The notes: generated by a model from the sequence alone, not told the origin. Shown: positions 55,038 through 64,000, numbered from the stretch's first letter. The stretch: DNA of 64,000 nt from JAJCZZ01 sp964569085 (GCA_964569085.1 CAZMTA010000001.1:124001-188000), one strand, 5' to 3'. Numbers and translations: made by a program.

Positions 55038-58000
55038 TCATCCCCAGCTCCGGGCGCCGGGCGCGTTCTGCCGGAGCGCCGTGAGGTAGCGGAAGGGGCG
55101 GAGCGGCTTCTTGTCCGGGTCGATCCAGTACTCCCGGGTGTCGGGGAGGGAGGCGTGGAGGTCGGCGGCCTCCGGCTCGGCCCGCCCGGGCCGCGCCTCG
55201 GGCGGAGGCGCCGTGTGCCGCACCCGACCCTGGGGGATCGCCGGGGGCCGCCCGCCCTCGCCCACCCGCAGCGCCGTCACCTCGAAGGCGATGACGTTCA
55301 GGCTGTCCCCGTCCTTCTGGAGGCGTCCCCGCACCGCCAGGAAGGGCTCCATGCGCACCACCGACTTGTCGCGCTCGTAGACGTCGGGCTTCACGATGAC
55401 GTTCACGGGACCGGCCTCGTCCTCCATGAGGACGAAGACGTAGCCCTTGGCGGTCCCGGGGCGCTGGCGCGCGGTGACCAGCCCGGCCACCCGCACGGTG
55501 GCGTGCTGGGGGAGGTCCCGCAGCCGGCCCGAGGAGACGGTCCCCTCGGGGAGCCGGTCCGCCAGGAGCGACAGGGGGTGCAGCTCCGCCGAGAAGCGGA
55601 GCATGCGGTACTCCGCCACCATGCGGTCCTGGGCCTCCAGGTCCGGGAAGGCGAGGCCGGCATAGGGGTCGGCCAGCTCCAGCTCCATCTGGGCGTGGTC
55701 GTCCCGGCCGCCGGTCCTCCGCTCGTCGGACTCGGGGCCCAGCGCCAGCCCGGTCTGCCAGAGGAGCTCCCGGCGGGTCAGCCCGAACCCTTCCAGGCCG
55801 CCCACCCAGATCAGGTTCTCCACCGCCGGCCGCTTGAGCGCCGCCGGGGTGCGCCGGAGGAAGTCCACCAGCGAGCGGAAGGGGCCCCGCTCCTCCCGCT
55901 CCGCCACCACCCGCTCGGCGATCTCCGCCCCCCACCCCCGCACGAAGCCCAGCCCGATGCGCAGGTCTCCCTCCTCGGGCGTGCACGCCACCCGGCTCCG
56001 GTTCACGTCGGGCAGGAGGGTCCGGATGCCGTTCCTGCGGGCGTCCCGCCCCAGGGCGTCCAGGGAGTAGAAGCCCATGGGCTGGTTGTTGAAGAGCGCC
56101 ACGTAGTACTCCAGCGGGTAGTACTCGCGGAGCCACGCCGACTGGTACGCCAGGAGCCCGAAGGCGGCGGCGTGGGACTTGGGGAAGCCGAACTCGCTGA
56201 AGGCCGTCACCTGCTGGAAGACCTCCCGGGCCGTGGTCTCGTCCACGCCCCGCTCCCGCGCCCCGTCCCGGAACTCCTCCCAGTGGGCGGTCATGGCCTC
56301 CTTGGAGCGCTTGCGGCTCATGGCCCGGCGCAGGCTCTCCGCCTGGCCGTCGCTGAAGCCCGCCAGCGCCTGGCACACCGTCAGCACCTGGTCCTGGTAG
56401 ATGATGACGCCCAGCGTCTCCGCCAGCGGCCCCTCCAGGAGCGGGTGGGGATAGGGGATCCGGTACTCCGGGTTCTGGCGCAGCATCTCCCGGCGGCGCA
56501 CGAAGGGGTTCACGGCGCCGCCGACGATGGGCCCGGGGCGCACGATGGCCACCTGGATGGCCAGCTCCTCCAGGTTCCGGGGCCGGGTGCGCCGCACCAT
56601 CTGGATCTGGGCCCGGCTCTCCACCTGGAAGAGCCCCACCGTGTCCCCGGAGCAGATGCGGTCGTAGACCACCTCGTCCTCGAAGTCGATGCGGGAGAGG
56701 TCCGGCGCGCCCCCCACGACGGGCTCGCCGCCCGCGCCGGCGGTCCCGGCGTCGGCGACGAGGTCCACGGCGTCCTCCACCAGGGAGAGCATGCCCAGGG
56801 CCAGGAAGTCGATCTTGATGAACCCCGCGTCCTCGCAGGAGTCCTTGTCCCACTGGCAGAGGAAGCGCCCCTCCCAGGCGGCGGGCTCCAGGGGCACCAT
56901 CTCCAGGAGGGGCCGGCTGGAGATGATCATCCCGCCCACGTGCTGGGAGATGTGGCGGGGCAGCCCCGAGATGTCCCCGGCGAGGTCGCCCAGCATCCGC
57001 CACAGCGGGGCGTCGGCGCGCTCCCGGAACTCCGGCAGGCTGGCGATCTCCTCGGCCAGCCCGGCCGCCGAGCGCCGCTCCGCCAGCTTCGAGAGCTTCT
57101 CCAGCTCCCCCAGGGGGAGGTCCAGCGCCTTGCCGATCTCCCGCACCGCCGAGCGGAGCCGGTAGGTGGGGAAGGTGCACACCAGCCCGGTGTGGTCGTG
57201 CCCGTACTTCTCGTAGACCCGGAGGATCAGCTCCTCCCGGATGTCCCGGGGGAAGTCCAGGTCGATGTCCGGGACGCTCTTCAGCGCCTCGTTGAGGAAG
57301 CGGCCCAGGAAGAGGTCGTTCTTCACCGGGTCGATGTGGGAGAGCCCGATGAGGTAGCAGATGATGGAGGAGACCGAGGAGCCGCGTCCGCGCCCCGGGG
57401 GGAGGCCGGATCCCGCCCGGGGGGAGCCCGCCCGCACGTCCGCCGCCACCTCCCGGGCCAGCTCCATGATGTCCCGGTAGACCAGGAAGAAGCCGGCCAG
57501 CCCGTGGAGGTCCACCAGCGCGAGCTCGGTGTGGAGGCGCTCCTCGGCGTTCCGCTCCTCGGCGCTCCCGGGCTCGTAGCGCCTCGAGATCTCCGCCAGG
57601 CAGAGGGCGGCCAGCGATTCCAGGGCGCCGCCCCGCTCGGACCCCTGGAAGTCGGGGAACTCGTAGCCCAGGTCCTCGGTGAGGTCGAAGGCGGCGCACC
57701 GCTCGGCGATCAGGAGGGTGTTGGTCAACGCCTCGGGCCGGCCCCGGAAGCGGTGCTCCATCTCCCACGGCTCGGCCAGGTGGAAGAGGCGGTTCGGGCG
57801 GCGCACCGCGTGGGCGCCGTCCAGGGTGCTCCGGGTGCGGATGGCCACCAGCACGTCCTGGAGGCGGTGCCGCTCGGTGCGGTGGTAGTGGACGTTCCCC
57901 GTGGCCACCACCCCCACGCCCATGCGTCCCGCCAGGCGGGCCAGGCTCCGCACCCGGGACGCGTCGCCCTTCACCGCGTTGTCCTGGAGCTCGGCGAAGA

Positions 58001-58505
58001 CGTTCCCGGGCCCGAACGCCTCGGTGAGCCGGCGGAGGAAGCCCTCGCCGTCGGCCACCGAGGAGCCCAGGGCGGCCAGGAGGGGGCTCTTCCGGCACCC
58101 GGTCAGGAGGATCAGCCCCTCGGGGCGCTCCAGCAGGCTCTCCAGGGAGAGCCGGGGATCGCCCCGCTCCTCGGCCGTCATGTGCGCCTCGGTGAGGAGG
58201 CGGGAGAGGGTCGCGTAGCCCCGGGGGGTCTCGGCCAGGAGGGTGACGTGGTGCCCCTCCTCGGGCTCCTCCAGCCCCGGGAAGCACGCCTTCAGCGTGA
58301 CCTCGGCGCCGGTGATGGGCTGGATGCCCGCGTTCCGGGCGGCCCGGGCGAACTCCATGGAGCCGTAGAGGCCGTCGTGGTCCGTGAGGGCCAGCGCGGG
58401 ATAGCCCAGCTCGGCGGCGCGCAGCACCAGCTCCTCGGGGTGGGAGGCGCCGTCCAGGAAGGAGAAGCCCGAGTGGCAGTGGAGCTCGACGTAGGGAAGG
58501 GGCAT
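55038..58505 (-). CDS. dnaE2: Error-prone DNA polymerase DnaE2 (ImuC)
   Basis: 1155 residues from ATG 58505. The PHP domain opens with YVELHCHSGFSFLDGASHPEE, a DnaE2 hallmark; polymerase aspartates lie in PDIDLDF (412-418) and KIDFLALGMLS. Helix-hairpin-helix and OB domains complete the C-terminus. It is slightly longer than most DnaE2 proteins and smaller than DnaE1. DnaE2 performs SOS-induced translesion synthesis together with ImuA and ImuB, neither of which is adjacent here. No LexA box was seen upstream. Confidence 0.93.
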   Translation of the reverse strand: MPLPYVELHCHSGFSFLDGASHPEELVLRAAELGYPALALTDHDGLYGSMEFARAARNAGIQPITGAEVTLKACFPGLEEPEEGHHVTLLAETPRGYATLSRLLTEAHMTAEERGDPRLSLESLLERPEGLILLTGCRKSPLLAALGSSVADGEGFLRRLTEAFGPGNVFAELQDNAVKGDASRVRSLARLAGRMGVGVVATGNVHYHRTERHRLQDVLVAIRTRSTLDGAHAVRRPNRLFHLAEPWEMEHRFRGRPEALTNTLLIAERCAAFDLTEDLGYEFPDFQGSERGGALESLAALCLAEISRRYEPGSAEERNAEERLHTELALVDLHGLAGFFLVYRDIMELAREVAADVRAGSPRAGSGLPPGRGRGSSVSSIICYLIGLSHIDPVKNDLFLGRFLNEALKSVPDIDLDFPRDIREELILRVYEKYGHDHTGLVCTFPTYRLRSAVREIGKALDLPLGELEKLSKLAERRSAAGLAEEIASLPEFRERADAPLWRMLGDLAGDISGLPRHISQHVGGMIISSRPLLEMVPLEPAAWEGRFLCQWDKDSCEDAGFIKIDFLALGMLSLVEDAVDLVADAGTAGAGGEPVVGGAPDLSRIDFEDEVVYDRICSGDTVGLFQVESRAQIQMVRRTRPRNLEELAIQVAIVRPGPIVGGAVNPFVRRREMLRQNPEYRIPYPHPLLEGPLAETLGVIIYQDQVLTVCQALAGFSDGQAESLRRAMSRKRSKEAMTAHWEEFRDGARERGVDETTAREVFQQVTAFSEFGFPKSHAAAFGLLAYQSAWLREYYPLEYYVALFNNQPMGFYSLDALGRDARRNGIRTLLPDVNRSRVACTPEEGDLRIGLGFVRGWGAEIAERVVAEREERGPFRSLVDFLRRTPAALKRPAVENLIWVGGLEGFGLTRRELLWQTGLALGPESDERRTGGRDDHAQMELELADPYAGLAFPDLEAQDRMVAEYRMLRFSAELHPLSLLADRLPEGTVSSGRLRDLPQHATVRVAGLVTARQRPGTAKGYVFVLMEDEAGPVNVIVKPDVYERDKSVVRMEPFLAVRGRLQKDGDSLNVIAFEVTALRVGEGGRPPAIPQGRVRHTAPPPEARPGRAEPEAADLHASLPDTREYWIDPDKKPLRPFRYLTALRQNAPGARSWG

Positions 58506-58641
58506 GGGCGCTCCGGAGGGTCGGCGGATCCAGGCCCGCTCGGGGCTCCCCCAGGGGGCCCGGTGCGGAACCCGAAGATATACCGAAAGTCGGAGGTCCG
58601 CAAAGCGGTCGCGGGCCCGGGGCGGGGCGGGGGAGGCGCGG

Positions 58642-59418
58642 ATGTTGCACCACCGGACCCCGGACGCCCGCCCCGAAGGCGGGCACCCCTTCGACCCACC
58701 GGGGCCCGGCCCCGGGGAGGACCTCGTGGATCCGGCGACCGGCAGCGATCCCCCACCGGAACCGGCACCCCCGGGCCTGGCCGCCCGGACGCTGGCCCGT
58801 GCCCGCGCGCGGTTCCGGGAGGTGGTCCCCCCCGGCTGGAACTGGCGTCGCGTGGTCGTGGGCGTGGTCCTGGCCGAGATCGGCGCCGTCCTCCTCCTGC
58901 TCCTGTTCATGGCCGTGACCGGTCGGGAGCTCGTGGTCGGCCTCCGCCCCACGGGTGACGGCGCCCCGCCCACCGAGCCGTCCGAGGACCTGATCATCCC
59001 CGTGGCCGGGGTGCTCCCGGAGGAGCTGCGCGACACCTGGGGGGCCGCTCGGGGCTCCGGTCGGACCCACCAGGGGATCGACATCCTGGCGCCCCCGGGC
59101 ACGCCCGTGGTGGCCGCCGACGCCGGCGTGGTCGTGGGCATGGACCAGAGCGCCGCGGGGGGCGTCACCCTCCACCAGCGCGGCCTGGACGGGCGCACGA
59201 TCTACTACTACGCCCACCTCCAGCGGTATCGCTCGGGCCTCGAGGTCTCGGACCTGGTGCGCCAGGGAGACACCTTGGGCTACGTCGGCGACACGGGGAA
59301 CGCCCGGGGCACGCCCCACCTCCACTTCTCGGTGTCGGTGGTCGAGAACCCCAACCGCATGCGGGGCGGACGCCACCTCAACCCGTACCCCCTCCTGGCG
59401 GATCCGCCGCCCGAGTGA
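58642..59418 (+). CDS. M23 family metallopeptidase, membrane-anchored
   Basis: 258 residues from ATG 58642, preceded by GGGAGG. A proline-rich cytosolic leader, one transmembrane helix (71-92), a short linker, then the LytM domain: THQGIDILAPPGTPVVA with His143 and Asp147, and GTPHLHFSVSV with the third Zn ligand. It is a peptidoglycan endopeptidase or a LytM regulator facing the periplasm. Divergent from dnaE2, with no shared operon. Confidence 0.88.
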   Translation: MLHHRTPDARPEGGHPFDPPGPGPGEDLVDPATGSDPPPEPAPPGLAARTLARARARFREVVPPGWNWRRVVVGVVLAEIGAVLLLLLFMAVTGRELVVGLRPTGDGAPPTEPSEDLIIPVAGVLPEELRDTWGAARGSGRTHQGIDILAPPGTPVVAADAGVVVGMDQSAAGGVTLHQRGLDGRTIYYYAHLQRYRSGLEVSDLVRQGDTLGYVGDTGNARGTPHLHFSVSVVENPNRMRGGRHLNPYPLLADPPPE

Positions 59419-59524
59419 GGCGGGCGGGGGGGTCCGTCCCGGCCTCCGTCGCAACCCTCCGGGCCCGGGCTCCGTCCCTCCTGGTGTGGGGGAGCTCGAC
59501 TGGCGCCGTGCGGTCGGCCTAATT

Positions 59525-59550
59525 ACTCTTTATGCATATACGCAAAGTGT
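59525..59550. promoter_or_regulatory. Candidate PadR operator
   Basis: A 26-bp imperfect dyad (9 of 13 positions symmetric, outer arms ACTCTTT/AAAGTGT) in a conspicuously A+T-rich island, 24 bases before the padR start. Placement suits autoregulation of the padR-permease operon. Confidence 0.5.
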
Positions 59551-59574
59551 GACAACCAGCACCGAGGAGGTCGG

Positions 59575-59922
59575 GTGAGCCGTGCCGACGAGGGACTGAG
59601 CCGACTGGAGTACCACGTCCTCCTGGCCATGGCCGGCGGACCCCTCTACGGGTACGCCCTCAAGGAGGCCGTGGAGGAGGAGTCGGACGGGGCCCTGACG
59701 CCTCGGGCCGGCTCGCTCTACCGGGTCATCGCCCGGTTGATCCAGCAGGGGGTGGTCGAGGAGGTGGACGCCCCGGCGGACACGCCGCCCCATCCGGGAC
59801 GGGCCCGGAAGTACTACGCGCTGACCCCGGAGGGCCGGGGGCTCCTGGCCGGGGAGACGGCGCGCCTCCGGGCCGCCGCGGCGCTGGCCGACCAGCGTCT
59901 CGGGACGGCGGAGGGCGGGTGA
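59575..59922 (+). CDS. PadR-family transcriptional regulator
   Basis: 115 residues from GTG with GAGGAGG five bases upstream. The PadR winged helix shows EYHVLLAMAGGPLYGYALK, GSLYRVIARLIQQGVVEE and the wing/dimer strand RARKYYALTPEG. PadR proteins repress by binding dyads until a ligand binds. Overlap with the permease by four bases (GTGA) is typical of PadR-ADOP pairs. Confidence 0.92.
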   Translation: MSRADEGLSRLEYHVLLAMAGGPLYGYALKEAVEEESDGALTPRAGSLYRVIARLIQQGVVEEVDAPADTPPHPGRARKYYALTPEGRGLLAGETARLRAAAALADQRLGTAEGG

Positions 59923-62579
59923 GCGTCCTCCACCGCCTCCTGCTCCGTCTCTTCCCGGCGGCCTTCCGGGCGCGCTTCGGCGAGGAGATGTGGGCCCAGG
60001 TCCGGGCGGACCGCGCGGCGGCCCGGCGGCGAGGTCGCCTGTCCCTCCTGGGATACGACCTGGCCACGGCCGCCGACCTGGCCGGGAGCGCCCTGGCCGA
60101 GCGCATGACCCCCTCCTGGGAGGGGGCCGGTACACACGACGACGGAGGAGCGGGGATGATGACGGGATGGGTGGGGGACCTTCGACACGCGGTGCGCTCG
60201 CTTCTGCGAGTGCCGGGATTCACGGCCGTGGCGGTGCTCACGCTCGGGCTGGCCATGGGGGTCAACGCGGGCCTCTTCAGCGTCGTGGAGACGGTGCTGC
60301 TGCGCCCGCTCCCCTTCGACGAGGCCGACGAGCTGGTGTACATCGCCGGGACGGCCCCGGGGAGCGACCTCCCCGACGAGTTCCGGCTCGGACCCGGCTT
60401 CTACCTCCAGTACCGGGACGGGTCGGAGCTGCTGGCGGACGTCGCCATGTGGGACGACTTCACCAACACGGTGCGGTGGCGGGACCGGGTCGAACGCCTG
60501 ACCATCGTGGCCGGCTCCAACTCCCTCCTCCCCATGCTGGGCGCGGAGCCTCTCCTGGGCCGGCTTCCCACCGAGGCGGACGCCGGGGACGTGCTCGTCC
60601 TCAGCCACGCCCTCTGGACCTCGTGGTTCGGGCGGGACCCGGACGTCGTGGGCACCACCGTCTGGGCGGCGGGGGCCGACCGCACCGTCGTCGGCGTCAT
60701 GGGTCCGGAGTTCTGGTTCCCGTACGAGGCCGTGGACCTCTGGCTCCCGTTCCCGGTCCGTCTCTCCGAGGGGATGGACCCGGGCAACCTGGGAAGCGGG
60801 GTGGTGGCGCGGATGGCGTCCGGCGCCGACCGCGGAGCCCTCCTCGCCGAGCTGGACCGCCTCGCGGACCGCATCCCCGAGCGCTTCGGAGGATCCGCCG
60901 CCTTCGCCCGTCTGGTCGAGCGGCACCGTCCCGTGGTCCGCAGCCTGGAGGAACAGCTCCTCGGCGACGTCTCCACTCCGCTCTGGATCCTCCTGGGCTC
61001 CGTGGTCATCGTGCTCCTCATCGCCTGCGCCAACGTGGCCAACCTCTTCCTGGCCCGGGTGGCCCACCGGGGACGGGACATGGCCGTGCGGGCGGCGCTG
61101 GGCGCGCGCCGGGGTCGGCGGGTGCGGATCCTCCTGTCCGAGGCCGTGGTGGTGGCGGTCGTGGCCGGGGCCCTCGCGGTCCTCCTGGCCTGGGCGGGGA
61201 TCCCCTTGCTGGTGGAGGCGGCCCCCGACGGGCTCCCGCGGCTCCACGAGGTGGGCGTCACGCCGTGGACCCTCCTCTACACGGCCGGCGCGTGCGTCTT
61301 CACCGCCGTGGCGTGCGGGCTCTATCCCGCGCTTCGCGGGTCCCGGGGGGACCTGGCGCGCCTGCGGGACGGGAGCCGGGGCTCCACGGGCCGCGCCGGA
61401 GCCGGGCGGGACGCCCTGGTCGTGGCCCAGACGGCGCTGGCGCTGGTCCTCCTGGTGGGCTCCGGGCTCCTCCTGCGGAGCTTCTCGGCTCTCAGCGACG
61501 TCGACCCGGGGTACGACACCACCGACCTCTTCGCCTTCCAGATGGCTCCCGACCGGGACGAGCTGGTGGACGGCCCCACCTACCGGGAGTTCCACGAGCG
61601 CTTCCAGGATCGCCTCCGGGCCCTCCCGGGGGTGGAGGCGGCCGGGATGGTGGAGAACCTCCCGCTGGACGAGGGGCTGAACAGTGACCGCTTCCTCACG
61701 GCGGGCAGCACCCTCGATCCCGCCGAGGCGCCCCTGGTGGCCTTCACCTTCGCCGACTCGGACTACTTCGGGACGATGGGGATCGAGATCCTCGGGGGCC
61801 GGACCTTCTCGGCCGCGGAGGAGGCCGGCGTGGAGCCCGCCGTCCTGGTGAGCGAACGCGCCGCCGAGCTGCTCTGGCCCGGCGAGGACCCGGTCGGCCG
61901 CCGGGTGCGCGCGTCCCGGGGCGAGACCCTGTACACCGTGGCTGGCGTGGTGGAGGACGTCCTCCAGTACGACCTCCGGGACGAGCCGGAGGCCATGCTC
62001 TACTTCACCCTGGTGGGCCCCACCCCCGACTCCTGGGCCATGGCCTCGCCGGCCCACGTGGTCCGGACCGGCCGGGCCGACCTGATCGAGCCCGAGATCC
62101 GGGCCCTGGTCCGCGAGGTGGCGCCCGAGGCCCCCATGTACAGGGCATACACCATGCGCGAGCTGGCCGAAGGCTCCACGGAGCATCTCTCGTCCACCCT
62201 CCTGACGCTGGGCATCACCTCGGTCCTGGCGCTCCTCCTGGGCGCCGTGGGGCTCTTCGGCGTGCTGTCCTACACGGTGGCCCAGCGGACCCGGGAGATC
62301 GGCGTCCGCATGGCGCTGGGGGCCGACGCCGGGCGGGTGCGGGCGATGGTGGTGGGGCAGGGGGCCCGGGTGGTGCTGACGGGGGTCGTGGTGGGGCTCC
62401 TGGTGGCCTTCCTCTCGGCTCGGGCGCTGGACGGGCTCCTGTACGGCGTCGAGGCCGCGGACGGTCCCACCTTCGCCGCGGTGGCGCTGGCCATGATCGC
62501 CATCGGCCTCCTGGCGAGCTGGCTGCCGGCGTGGCGCGCGTCCCGGGTGGAGCCGGTGGAGTCTCTTCGGGAGGCGTAG
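59919..62579 (+). CDS. ADOP-family ABC transporter permease (FtsX/MacB-like)
   Basis: 886 residues from GTG 59919. The N-terminal 60 residues (LHRLLLRLFPAAFRARFGEEM) are the PadR-associated prefix; then come two MacB-like halves, each with a periplasmic domain and FtsX core: first helix at about 100-120 (GFTAVAVLTLGLAMGVNAGLF), FtsX segments near 365-470 and 790-880 (ARDMAVR-like RGRDMAVRAALGARRG and RTREIGVRMALGADAG). No ATPase is adjacent, as is usual for these orphan permeases. Substrate unknown. Confidence 0.9.
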   Translation: MSVLHRLLLRLFPAAFRARFGEEMWAQVRADRAAARRRGRLSLLGYDLATAADLAGSALAERMTPSWEGAGTHDDGGAGMMTGWVGDLRHAVRSLLRVPGFTAVAVLTLGLAMGVNAGLFSVVETVLLRPLPFDEADELVYIAGTAPGSDLPDEFRLGPGFYLQYRDGSELLADVAMWDDFTNTVRWRDRVERLTIVAGSNSLLPMLGAEPLLGRLPTEADAGDVLVLSHALWTSWFGRDPDVVGTTVWAAGADRTVVGVMGPEFWFPYEAVDLWLPFPVRLSEGMDPGNLGSGVVARMASGADRGALLAELDRLADRIPERFGGSAAFARLVERHRPVVRSLEEQLLGDVSTPLWILLGSVVIVLLIACANVANLFLARVAHRGRDMAVRAALGARRGRRVRILLSEAVVVAVVAGALAVLLAWAGIPLLVEAAPDGLPRLHEVGVTPWTLLYTAGACVFTAVACGLYPALRGSRGDLARLRDGSRGSTGRAGAGRDALVVAQTALALVLLVGSGLLLRSFSALSDVDPGYDTTDLFAFQMAPDRDELVDGPTYREFHERFQDRLRALPGVEAAGMVENLPLDEGLNSDRFLTAGSTLDPAEAPLVAFTFADSDYFGTMGIEILGGRTFSAAEEAGVEPAVLVSERAAELLWPGEDPVGRRVRASRGETLYTVAGVVEDVLQYDLRDEPEAMLYFTLVGPTPDSWAMASPAHVVRTGRADLIEPEIRALVREVAPEAPMYRAYTMRELAEGSTEHLSSTLLTLGITSVLALLLGAVGLFGVLSYTVAQRTREIGVRMALGADAGRVRAMVVGQGARVVLTGVVVGLLVAFLSARALDGLLYGVEAADGPTFAAVALAMIAIGLLASWLPAWRASRVEPVESLREA

Positions 62580-62632
62580 CGACGGGCGACGGGCCGGCGG
62601 TGGCCCCCCCGCCGGGACGATGGCGCCGGTCC

Positions 62633-62666
62633 CGGGGCGGGGCCATGGTCGGACGGGCCCGCCCCG
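62633..62666. terminator. Hairpin between convergent permease and cytochrome genes
   Basis: CGGGGCGGG (62633-62641) pairs with CCCGCCCCG (62658-62666) in the 99-base gap. Confidence 0.5.
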
Positions 62667-62678
62667 CCGCTCCGTGCC

Positions 62679-64000
62679 CTACCGCCCCATCACCGCCCGG
62701 TGGAAGGCGTCGTCCATCTCCTCGGTCATGCCGGGCTCGGTCCCGCGGTAGTGGCAGTAGCTGCACAGCCCCTCCCGGGGCGGGCGTCCCAGCGCCGGCG
62801 GCACCGGGACCGTGCGACCCTCCGCCCGGTATGCCGCCCCCGTCCGCGCCAGCGCCTCCTCGAAGAGCCGATGCGTGAGGGGCAGGTTGTGGGCGCCCTG
62901 GCCGTCCCGCACCTGCGCCAGGAGCGCCCGGGCCTCCCCCAGCTCGGGGCGCTCCGCCCCCACCGCCCGCTCCGCCTCCGCCAGGTAGCGCTCCACGCGC
63001 TCGGTCCGGCTCGCCACGCCCTCCCGCCACCACGCCAGGACCGTCCGGTATTCGGGGCGATGGCAGTCCGCGCACGCGTCGCCCAGGGTCGCTCCCGGGG
63101 GCCGGGAGGGGGAGGGGGCCTCGAACCCTCCCTCCCCGGCTTCGGCGTGACACGACGCGCACGTCAGCCCCTCGGAGAAGTGGGGCGCCGGCCGGGCGTC
63201 CTCGAGCGCCACGCCAAGGACCAGGCGCTGCTCCGCGGCATGGACGGTCCGGTGGCACGGCGCGCACGCGGCGGTCTCCACGGCCGGGTCCGACGCCTCC
63301 ACGCCGTGCTCCCCGGCGTGACAGCCGGCGCAGTCCAGCGTCACCGCCGTGCTCATGGACTCGATGCGGTGGTTGTCCGCCTCGTGGCAGGCGGTGCATC
63401 CCACGCCCGTGTGGCTCGGGTGGAGGGTCCGACCCACGGACGCCCGGGTGAGCGCCTCCACGTCGCCGTGGCACTCGGCGCACGCCTGGGCGGACACCGC
63501 CCGCACCGGCTGGGTCACCTCGTAGTGGCAGCGAAGGCAGCCGCCCTCGATCCACGGGAGACCCTCGTGGGGCACGTCCAGCCCCTGGCTGGTCCGCCCC
63601 ACGTGGGTGGGATCGGCGTGGCAGACCCGACACTCCTGGGGACGCTCGCCGGAGAGCTCGTCGTGGTGGCAGAGGCCGCAGCTCTCCCCGGCGGCGGAGA
63701 GGGGCTCCTCTCCCGAGTCGTGTCCGTGGCACCCGGCGCAGCCCAGCGGGACGTCCGCCTCGGCGGCGTGCTCCCGGTGCTCGAAGCGCACCGAGCCCAG
63801 CGCGACCTCGCCGGGGAGGCCGCCGGCGTGGCAGCCCGAGGCCGTGCAGCCGGCGGAGGGAACCGCGGCCAGGTCCCGCTCCGCCAGCCCTCCGGCGTGG
63901 CATTCGGCGCACGCGAGCGAGGCGTGTCCCGAGCCCCCGGGGGAGCTCGACCGGTCCGGGCCGGCACAGCCCGTGCCCAGGAGGAGCGCGAGGGTGACGA
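62679..64000 (-). CDS. Multihaem c-type cytochrome lipoprotein (5' end outside window)
   Basis: The frame stays open to the right edge; about 440 residues are visible. The first visible residues, LALLLGTGCAGPD, look like the end of a lipoprotein signal, so little is missing. I count twelve CxxCH haem sites and one CxxxxCH (CTASGCH), thirteen haems, spaced as in decahaem/tritetrahaem-like electron-transfer proteins. A helical insertion (about 320-410) separates the last site, CSYCH. It is probably exported and lipid-anchored, carrying electrons in the periplasm or across the envelope. Confidence 0.88.
   Translation of the reverse strand, partial: VTLALLLGTGCAGPDRSSSPGGSGHASLACAECHAGGLAERDLAAVPSAGCTASGCHAGGLPGEVALGSVRFEHREHAAEADVPLGCAGCHGHDSGEEPLSAAGESCGLCHHDELSGERPQECRVCHADPTHVGRTSQGLDVPHEGLPWIEGGCLRCHYEVTQPVRAVSAQACAECHGDVEALTRASVGRTLHPSHTGVGCTACHEADNHRIESMSTAVTLDCAGCHAGEHGVEASDPAVETAACAPCHRTVHAAEQRLVLGVALEDARPAPHFSEGLTCASCHAEAGEGGFEAPSPSRPPGATLGDACADCHRPEYRTVLAWWREGVASRTERVERYLAEAERAVGAERPELGEARALLAQVRDGQGAHNLPLTHRLFEEALARTGAAYRAEGRTVPVPPALGRPPREGLCSYCHYRGTEPGMTEEMDDAFHRAVMGR

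Noticed and set aside
54160..59454. A 1764-residue minus-strand frame and a 1684-residue plus-strand frame over the same region
   Set aside because: Both are Arg/Pro/Gly/Ala-rich shadows caused by high GC; the real genes (dnaE2, SDR, VOC, M23) lie in other frames with clear domains.

Overview
The window is a very GC-rich (about 70% or more by eye) piece of a bacterial chromosome and reads as a Gemmatimonadota-like aerobic heterotroph. This rests on gene content and style, not on a marker search: GTG/TTG starts with ATGA/GTGA overlaps, a PadR plus ADOP permease pair, carboxypeptidase-regulatory-domain proteins, a class I BTAD regulator, a YtxJ-type bacilliredoxin, and many short acyl-CoA catabolism operons. 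A run of exactly 100 N at 35045-35144 marks a scaffold join, so this is probably a draft or metagenome-derived assembly. I see no phage, insertion sequence, CRISPR array, rRNA or replication origin.

Layout. 1-4972: end of an MgtE Mg2+ transporter, UbiB-like kinase, MeaB GTPase and a BtuB-like TonB receptor, nearly all overlapping. 5133-6857: large subunit of a B12-dependent acyl-CoA mutase whose diagnostic residues point to isobutyryl-CoA rather than methylmalonyl-CoA. 6989-9963: a von Willebrand A lipoprotein divergent from a BTAD regulator, with an elaborate dyad between them. 10032-15539: HAD hydrolase, then the B12-binding small mutase subunit coupled to an MCC-type carboxyltransferase, AtuA, the AtuA ferredoxin-fold partner and an enoyl-CoA hydratase. 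15557-22402: small membrane protein, APH-like kinase, RecQ, two polyprenyl-phosphate-sugar type glycosyltransferases, acyl-CoA dehydrogenase. 22605-26196: RNase E/G, L21, L27, MltD-like transglycosylase. 26213-30455: minus-strand operon (class A beta-lactamase-like protein, DUF3311, sodium:solute symporter, chorismate mutase) divergent from class II aldolase. 30586-38332: a large exported protein, then a minus-strand aldehyde dehydrogenase / thiolase / 3-hydroxyacyl-CoA dehydrogenase / enoyl-CoA hydratase / YtxJ operon and another hydratase. 38480-44355: lipoprotein, NfeD protease, flotillin FloA, and a TPR protein. 44458-50061: aconitase, thioesterase, tRNA-Leu with its repeat array, citrate synthase. 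50165-64000: MBL hydrolase, M1 peptidase, response regulator, VOC protein, SDR, DnaE2, M23 peptidase, PadR/ADOP, and a 13-haem cytochrome lipoprotein cut by the right edge.

How it fits together: most of the window serves breakdown of branched and short acyl-CoAs (mutase plus chaperone plus probable cobalamin uptake, carboxylase, dehydrogenases, hydratases, thiolase) feeding the TCA cycle, represented by aconitase and citrate synthase.

The most unusual structure is at 47913-48549. A tRNA-Leu(CAA) gene is followed, in its direction of transcription, by three tandem units of 183, 182 and 183 bp. Each begins with a copy of the last 14-15 bases of the tRNA, carries an inverted copy of the tRNA T arm, and keeps a hairpin whose loop varies while the stem does not. 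The plan resembles the E. coli tyrT repeat region that yields rtT RNA and the protamine-like Tpr, but on an unrelated tRNA in a distant bacterium.
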